In this document: piece after piece, positions 57,001 to 64,000 of the stretch
Layout: each line of letters begins with the position of its first letter
Numbering within the stretch: position 1 is the stretch's first letter
DNA from: Megaleporinus macrocephalus
Taxonomy: Eukaryota; Chordata; Actinopteri; Characiformes; Anostomidae
Length of the DNA stretch: 64,000 nt
Reading direction: 5' to 3'
NCBI GenBank assembly: GCA_021613375.1
Contig: CM038716.1
Span: forward strand, 2,040,684-2,104,683
Made by a program: the position numbers and the translations under genes
Notes under the pieces: generated by a model
Seen by the model: only the letters and a program-made list of their open reading frames with translations
Databases searched by the model: none
What the model was told of the DNA's origin: nothing

Positions 57001-58779
57001 ACCGTTCTCTTAAAATTGTCTAAATGAACTTAGAACACCTCAACATAAATTTTCGTTCTTCTTCTCTTTTCCTAAAACACAGCATGGTAATGCTACAGTA
57101 ATAATGAACCTGGATTTTCCACATTCTACCAGATGTACATATATTTCATATAGTAACTATATTTCTAGAATTTACATCTGAAGTCAATGTTTGAGATTTT
57201 TTTTTTAAACCTCTCCTTGTCTGGCAATTTTCGCAATCAGAATAGTAAAAAAGTAGAATTCACTGATGTACCAAACATATTTGCTTTTCCAAGAACAGCT
57301 ATATAGGTTATCTATAGCCTATTCTTGTTGATGTTTGTATTTTTATTTATTTATTTATTTATTTTAATTTATTTAGCTATTTACGCCAGGCCTGACAGGC
57401 AATAAAAGGCAAAAAAAAAGAGATTTGAGATTTTTTTAAATTAAGAAAAATTTGGCTGTGGTACAGTGGTCACTTCTCAATTAGTCAGTGCTATTTGCAA
57501 CATGTAGAAGTGTGCAGGAACCAGTTAGCTTGAAGACTGCCTAACATCAGCCACAATTCATAGAAATGAACACACCTATACACACACCCGGCCAGAGTTG
57601 TGTGCCATGCTGTTTTGTAAGGGTGGGGTGGGCGGGGGGTGTTAAATAAGTATTGTTGTTTATTCAACTGTGTTTATATAGATTTTGAAGCAGATTCCAA
57701 AAGTTTTTTTCTCTCTTCTTTTATTCTACAGGTTCTACAAGGAAGTTTCTGTAAATACACTCTGGCAATGATACAACAATGTGTGGAAATAAAAAGAAAA
57801 TGGATGTTTGAATACTTTTAAATCCAAGTACTCCAACATTAAATGAACTTAATCAAAGATTTGACTGAACAGTTTTCACTTGTGTTGGATAATTATTTGA
57901 CCAGGAGCATTTACACGTTCATCTATACCTTCTACCCAGTTCTTGGAGGCTTAGCCAATGGGAGAGAAGCAAAATACTTTCTTTATTCATTACTTCTAAT
58001 GTTACGTTATGATGCCCTCACAGAAGGTTGGAGGCAATCACACACACAACACGACATCAGTGTAGTGGAGATGAAGATGTATGCCTTACTTTTACAGTCA
58101 CCCTACAAACTGAACACAACTGTCAGGTTTCATCTGCTCCCTTTGTGCAGGAGTCCCTCACAGTGTGTGTGTGTGTGCGTGCATGTGTCTTGTGCACCCC
58201 ACCACACATTAAGTTTTCAGCATGCAATCTGGCCCCCAAACATTAAGATTTTATCAAACCTCACAGATGTAAAAACAAAATGAAGATGCTCTTATAAAAG
58301 ATTCATCAATACAGCAGGTGAACACTTCACTTCCCTCTAATAATAACATCCCAAATGTGTATTAAGGGTTTTTTCTGCTTAGCTGAATGCATTGCTCATA
58401 CAGTTCACATTGCTCTTTTGTGTAAAACTACATTTTTTATGCATTAAAATAGAAAAGGTCACACATATTGTAGATGGATGGTACCAAGCAGCTCCATCTG
58501 TTGATGTCAGTTTTAACACCGCAGACAACTTCCAGCTAATGATTTTGATGCTATTATATATATATGATCAGGTTATTCAGCACAGTGTTATCATTAACAT
58601 GATATCTATGCAATAATAAACAGCGATAACCAGATAGAGAAGACCTCCCTTGTAAGCAGCATACAACATACAATTGTGTGCAAATACACATACACATTCC
58701 ATATAGAGAACTTCTGTACATGTTTAGTTTTATTAGTATGAAAATCAGCAAATAAACAAAAACTGTTTATGTCTAATGC
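57001..58779. other. Unassigned sequence
   Basis: AT-rich, with a short TTTA run near 57340-57366 and a short GT run near 58158-58176. The 146-codon frame at 57843-58283 has no domain I recognise and crosses the GT run. Confidence 0.4.
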
Positions 58780-58867
58780 AGAGGATGCCTTCAATTATTT
58801 TCACACAGGAAATCAACAAAGCATGTAATTTGACCAGGGGTGTTCAAATATTTGCATACAACTGTAG
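58780..58867. repeat. Fragment of a Tc1-like terminus
   Basis: TTTGACCAGGGGTGTTCAAA and TATTTGCATACAACTGTAG match the terminal wording of fish Tc1-type elements. No partner end was located. Confidence 0.4.
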
Positions 58868-60302
58868 TCTTTAAGGACAAACCCACTTATTTGTCAAAAT
58901 GTCTGAGCAATTTACAAATTCAATCAGCGTGGTTTGAAGCAAAATTTGCCAAGACTTTATGGTTCACGGTGGTGAAGATGTGAATCAGATGTATGAAGCA
59001 TTTCATTCCTTACATAAAGTGATGTCTAAGAGTTTTAGCCTTTTTTTCTACATGCAGAATAGAGGACAATATAAGGAAAAACATTTGCACTTGTTGTTTC
59101 AGATAGTAATTAAAATGGCAATTTTTGTGTTGTAGTCATTGTGACCCCTCGTCCCCATCACCATCAATGTAAAGACATTTAAGCATTTTCTAAGCAACTG
59201 TGCAAGTTACAAGTGTCAAACATATAGAAAGAAACACACAGACCTAGAGTTTTCTTATTATCATTACTTAAGTGCACGCTTTTGGATGAAAATGCTGCAT
59301 TTTTTAATTTTTTTTGCACTTACCAGACTTTGTAAACATCCTCATTGCCTTATAAAAGACATGCTGAGTTTAACATTTCTACTCACTGACATGTAGCCAT
59401 TGTACCTGTACACATTGTGTGAAGGTTAGACCACCCCTGTGGTCTACTTCCACTAACACACAATCACAATTTGCACTCTGTCACTGCTTAGTCCCTCACT
59501 TCACAATGTGGACTGAAGGAGAGCAACACAAAAGAACACTAAAGCGCTGAGCGATTGTGTGAAATGAGCCGCTGTTCCACTTCGCTTTTTCAGCTGGCGC
59601 TAAGAGTGGAGGCAAAATAGCCTGGGCCATTTCCCACCGCTTGATTTCTCATCCAGAGCAAAGCACAGAGTGACAATGCTCCATTGCTTCCTGATAAGTA
59701 GCATGGTAGATAAGATCAGCTCAGCAAACAGGCCCTACAGTCGGAATTAATCACAAAGCTTAAACGTATCCTCTCGACTGCCTTGACACCATTAATGTAG
59801 AGCTAGCCTGAACGAGAGCCATTATGTTTGTACCAAACTACCCTTAGCTGTCCTTCACAGAACTTTTGTTGCTAATAGTTAGTTATGCAATAACAGGAGA
59901 GAAGCAGGAACTTTAGGTCCCACATTACATTTTGTAAAGGTTCCAAATGATCCTTGGCTAGAATGAAGGCCTTTTAGTTAGTGTAAAACACTTAGATTAT
60001 AAATATTCAAAGGTTCTATCTTTATGCTATTTTTACTTAAATGCCAAAGTGTGCCTCTATTTGTGATCAGCAGCTGTATAAATAGTATAAATCTTTTCCC
60101 TTTTATTCGCCAGGGACACTTTCAAAAGGCTGTGTCTATTAGTGTGTATAACACACTAATGCTACACAGTATACACTATGTACTAACCATAATAGTTTGA
60201 GTTCTGCAAACTAATACACAAAATATTAACATGCTACATTGTTTCTTAATAACAGGAAGTGATAAACATAGGGGTTTATGCAATACGTCTGGTCCCACCA
60301 AC
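58868..60302. other. Unassigned sequence; 59500-59870 is a candidate conserved non-coding element
   Basis: The 59500-59870 stretch has balanced composition, no repeats and no open frame, unlike its AT-rich neighbours (for example CGCTGAGCGATTGTGTGAAA and ATTTCCCACCGCTTGATTTC). This is suggestive only. Confidence 0.3.
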
Positions 60303-61993
60303 ACCGCATTCATCGCTGCATTGCTGTCTGTGATTTTTATTATTTTCCAGATGCGAGAGGCTCCGAACTTTCTGTTTTCAGCTGCATTGTAGGACAATGG
60401 TGGCCATCGTTATCGGCGTCCAAAATCGTCTGGTACCAAGTAAGCATTGTGGATTTGACCTAGCTCTGGATTATTGTTTGCCTAGCATAGCTATTCATAG
60501 CTGTTGTCCGTCCTTGCCTAGCCATAGTTCTTTGTTTCTGCCTTGCCCCTGTCCTTTACCAGCTGTAGCTTTTTAGATCTTAAGCAAAAATTTTTAAACA
60601 ATTTTAATAAAACAACAGATACAAAATCATGAATGGTTCATTGATTGAGAGAGAATGGCATCTCTGTCATTGCCACTTAGGGCTGAAATGCCTGCAATAG
60701 TGCTATGTAACTTTGGAGGAACAGGCATGAGACCAATCTATGCAACACAACATTACACTCTAACTACTATAGATCTTCATATATTTATAACAAAAAGCTA
60801 TTACCAGCATGGACATTATGGCAGCACCTGCAAAAAGCCTGATGATGATGTACTAACTTTTACTCATTGGCAAGAGTGAAAAGAGACTACAGGATACATG
60901 GGCCAACATCACATTCACCGCCACATTGCTATCTGTCATTCTTTTAATATTTTCCAGACACAAGAAGCTCAGAACTTTCTGTTTTTAGCTGAATTATAGG
61001 ACAATGGTGTCCATCATTATTAGTCTCCAAAATCATCTGGTTGAAAGTATGCATTGTGGATTTTTAAATATACTCAACTTTGACACTTGTAAGTATACTA
61101 CATAATACATACTCAAAAACTAGTGAGTATTGAGTGTTCAAATGGAACACATTTTTTTTTTCTTCTGCGTTTGTGTTAGAACCAACCATTAGACAGTGTT
61201 GCCTCATACATATTTGTGGTAACATGTTATGCAGAAGGGAAAAGCCAGTGCATTGCTTCTGCTTCACCGGAGCTTCCTATTCTCTGGGTATGGATGCTCT
61301 GGTGGTTTCTCATCCACAAAACTGCAGGAGCAGATGTGTGGACGTTTGGGTGGATGTTTTTAATCTGATATTTCAACTCTACTGTTCTAGTTTCCATTTT
61401 TTTGATTGCTGCATAAAAAGTTATCATTTTGGAGATACTTGTTTTTCTTTGGACAGAAAAATATGTTAGTTCATCTTGACCTAACCTTAGCTATTGCCTT
61501 GCATTAGCTTCTTGTCTTCTAGCCCTAGCCTATTGTTTTGTCTAGCTTTATATCTTGTTTTCAACACGCACTGGCTTGTTTTGTCTTGGCTTTGCTTGTT
61601 GTCTTGACCTAGCTCTGGATTATTGTTTGCCTAGCATTTACTTGTCATCTTGAACTATTTATAGCTATTGCTGTAACAATTACAATTTTTGTAACAATTA
61701 ACCTTAAAACCTTAAAACAACAGATTTAAAATCATTAATGATTTATTGATTGAGGGAGAATGGCATCTCTGTCATTGCCACATAGGGTTGAAATGCCTGC
61801 AATAGTGCTATGTAACTTTGGAAGAACAGGCATTAGACCAATCTATGCAACACGACATTACACTCTAACTACTGTAGATCCTCATATATTTATAACAAAA
61901 AGCTACCTTGGTATTCCCAGCATGGACATCATGGCAGCGCCTCCAAACAGCCTTAAGATGATGTACTAGCTTTTACTCATTGGCAAGAGAGAA
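60303..61993. repeat. Imperfect tandem duplication of a repeat unit
   Basis: Unit 1 has a block at 60303-60454 (GCATTGCTGTCTGTGA through GTGGATTT), then GACCTAGCTCTGGATTATTG (60455-) and a block at 60644-60880 (GAATGGCATCTCTGTCATTG through TACTCATTGGCAAGAG). Unit 2 repeats these in the same order at 60909-61061, 61606- and 61752-61993. The copies agree at roughly 85-90% by eye. Unit 2 carries about 540 bp extra between the first and second blocks, including a piece of the 200-bp MITE family (61390-61460). Confidence 0.7.
61390..61460. repeat. Fragment related to the 200-bp MITE
   Basis: GGAGATACTTGTTTTTCTTT followed by GGACAG matches the right terminal repeat of the MITE at 32070-32098. The other end is missing. 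Confidence 0.5.
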
Positions 61994-64000
61994 AAGAGAC
62001 AACAGGATGCAAGACAGCCTCATGACTAACTGAGCCTACAGTCCTGCCAATGGTGTTTATGAACAATTGTGATACAGGCTGGAACCTTATCTGTCTCACC
62101 AAAGTCATCAAACCTCCACTTTCAGGTTAGCATTCGAAGAAATAAGTTCATCTCATGCCAGAAGGTTTGGTCAATCTTTGTCAATTTCAAGTCATGAAAG
62201 TTTTAAACTTTTTGTAATAAAATCTTGCAATATGGCCTTGTGCTGAATTGTCCTTTATATGCTTGCACATCACGCAGGCATGTGGGCATGACAGATTTCA
62301 TACACAATTTCAGTTATTTACACACACAAACAAGTCAAATTGTGAGTGTAATCTGTAGCATCTATATGCTTGCGTGTTGGGCGTACACATGAAGAGGAGT
62401 CGGATACCGTATCGCTCAGCCTGTCAACAAATGCTTGAGTACAGCTCTCTATGAGAGAGGCTTACATCAGTGGTGAATGTGCAATTCATAATGCTGCTGT
62501 TATATTCTATTTTTGCTTTGCAATATTGCTATTTTACATTTTATTACACTAGTGTCCATTTTTAAATGTTACATGAATATGGCTTTTCAATGAACCACCA
62601 AGGGAAAGGTTCTTTAGGGAATTAAAAGTTCTTCCATGTACTCACTCAAACCTTTATTTTTGAGATTGTTGGGGAAAAAGCATGGAAATGCAATGTCGGT
62701 GCTAGAAACATATGGCTTGACTGCAATCCATAGCTGGACAAACAGAGAGAGAGAACAGTGTTGCCAGAGGCCTGTTTGTGCTGGCAATTTTTAGTAATTT
62801 TTCTGGGATAGCAATGAAACTGAACTCAGTCATTGTTTACAGTCATTGTTTACCTTGTAGGAACAGGATCAGTTTGCCACCGTCTTGAGTTTCCACACCT
62901 AAAGCTTTTCTTATAAGGCTAAAAAACAGGATTACGTGAGCTATATGCTCAGAGACTACACAGAACTGTCAGTGTCTTGCTTTGACCCACCCACATGCTA
63001 TATAAAGACTGGTCCTCTTCCCTTTAGATGAAAAAGGATGCTTTTGAGGAGCACTAAAGAAAAAGACTTCTTTGTGGCGCGATGGGACTCAAAAACCACT
63101 GCTGAGTTGATTAACAGATCTAGCGCAGGTCCAGGCAGTACACTGAGGAGCCCATGCTGCTCTCTGCATGGTGTTGAATGGATTGGTGGTGCTGAACGGA
63201 CAGCTCCCATTCCGCTCAGACCTCTCTGCCTAATAGAACAATAGAACAAACCTTGCATGCTCTGCTTAGTAGGGCAGATGTATTCAGAATTAGGCATTTG
63301 AGATGAAACACACTTCTTGTGAGTCACTGTCCAAAAAATAAAAAATAAAGGTAATATTCACCTGCTGTTTTTTACAACTTTAGATAATTAGTTTAAATAC
63401 AATACAATATTTGTAGTAAAATACTAATTTTTACTAAGATACTAGTTTAGAAATATTCCAAAATTTTAAGTTGATTTTGATCATTGGAAGTTCCCTGCTG
63501 GTAAAAACCAGTACAAAACAAATGCATTTCAGAGAACAGAACAAATTCCCTGTGGTCTTTGATGTTGCATAAACAGAAAAGAGCACAACGAAATAAACAG
63601 AGTTGCACTGTTTGCCATATCTATGTATCTCTTTAACTGCCATAATGGAAGCCCAAACATTTCTTGGTTCAGAAAGTCTAAGCTTTCGTCTGAACAGGGT
63701 CCTTGCTAAGACAAACAAAAAGGGGGGAAAAAAATGAAAATTTGAACAGTTGGTTGTGTAACAGTAGAGCCTACATGATGTACAGTCCTATAAATACAAC
63801 CTGGCAGCACTTGCATCATGGGCCAGTGTTTCCCTTCAGCCCACTCTGCTTTGTTCATACCCAAATGCCTTCCTTTAAGATGCCTCTACAATGGCTTAAC
63901 ATTACGAATAAGAGAAATGTGCAGCTTTAATGCTTTTCTCCAGATGGTCCATGTATTCTGATTAGCGCAGCTATGATGCGTGTGAAAGATTTATACAAAA
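61994..64000. other. Unassigned sequence
   Basis: Open frames at 62998-63327 (minus), 63038-63244 (plus) and 63434-63718 (minus) overlap or lack domains. No repeat with clear ends was recognised. Confidence 0.4.

Overview
The window looks like intergenic or intronic DNA from a teleost fish. It is AT-rich and eukaryotic, with no operons or bacterial gene density. It carries the repeat mix typical of ray-finned fishes: L2/CR1-group LINEs with hairpin 3' ends, many decayed Tc1/mariner copies, hAT and piggyBac-like non-autonomous elements, LTR fragments, and long AT, AC, ATT and AAAT microsatellites. I found no host protein-coding gene that I can defend, and no tRNA, rRNA or CRISPR array. All calls come from reading the sequence and from general knowledge of repeat families; no database was searched.

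Layout. 1-6700: mostly unassigned, with a Tc1 transposase relic (581-790) and a dispersed fish repeat (3105-3320). 6712-13040: a three-level nest. A Tc1-like relic is split by a TTAA-flanked piggyBac-like element (7010-12966), which is split in turn by an apparently intact minus-strand LINE (about 7694-12805) with an SGNH-esterase ORF1 and an endonuclease/reverse-transcriptase ORF2. 13041-33000: mostly unassigned, with microsatellites, a 33-bp minisatellite (17733-17880), an RTE-like LINE scrap, possible LTR scraps, a Tc1 scrap, a large decayed element beginning GGGCTGAGCGATA (28511-30190) and a 200-bp MITE (31903-32102). 32975-33158: a 184-bp hAT MITE with a perfect 8-bp target duplication. 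34738-37999: a large inverted repeat with 1.2-kb arms around a LINE fragment. 38020-39243: LINE ORF1 relic, Tc1 relic and another dispersed repeat. 41050-43579: microsatellites and a probable solo LTR. 45780-48720: inverted arms around a Tc1 element with recognisable ends. 50400-51115: another Tc1 relic. 51677-53700: a 22-bp minisatellite interrupted by an L2 copy. 54455-55730: a 1.28-kb hAT-type element with a perfect 8-bp duplication. 56540-57000: Tc1 relic. 60303-61993: an approximate tandem duplication. The rest is unassigned.

Functionally, only the LINE at 7694-12805 looks capable of coding. ORF1 and ORF2 lie in one reading frame, separated by a single UGA. ORF2 has no in-frame AUG ahead of its endonuclease domain, so stop-codon readthrough is the most interesting hypothesis in the window. 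Everything else appears to be decayed or non-autonomous.
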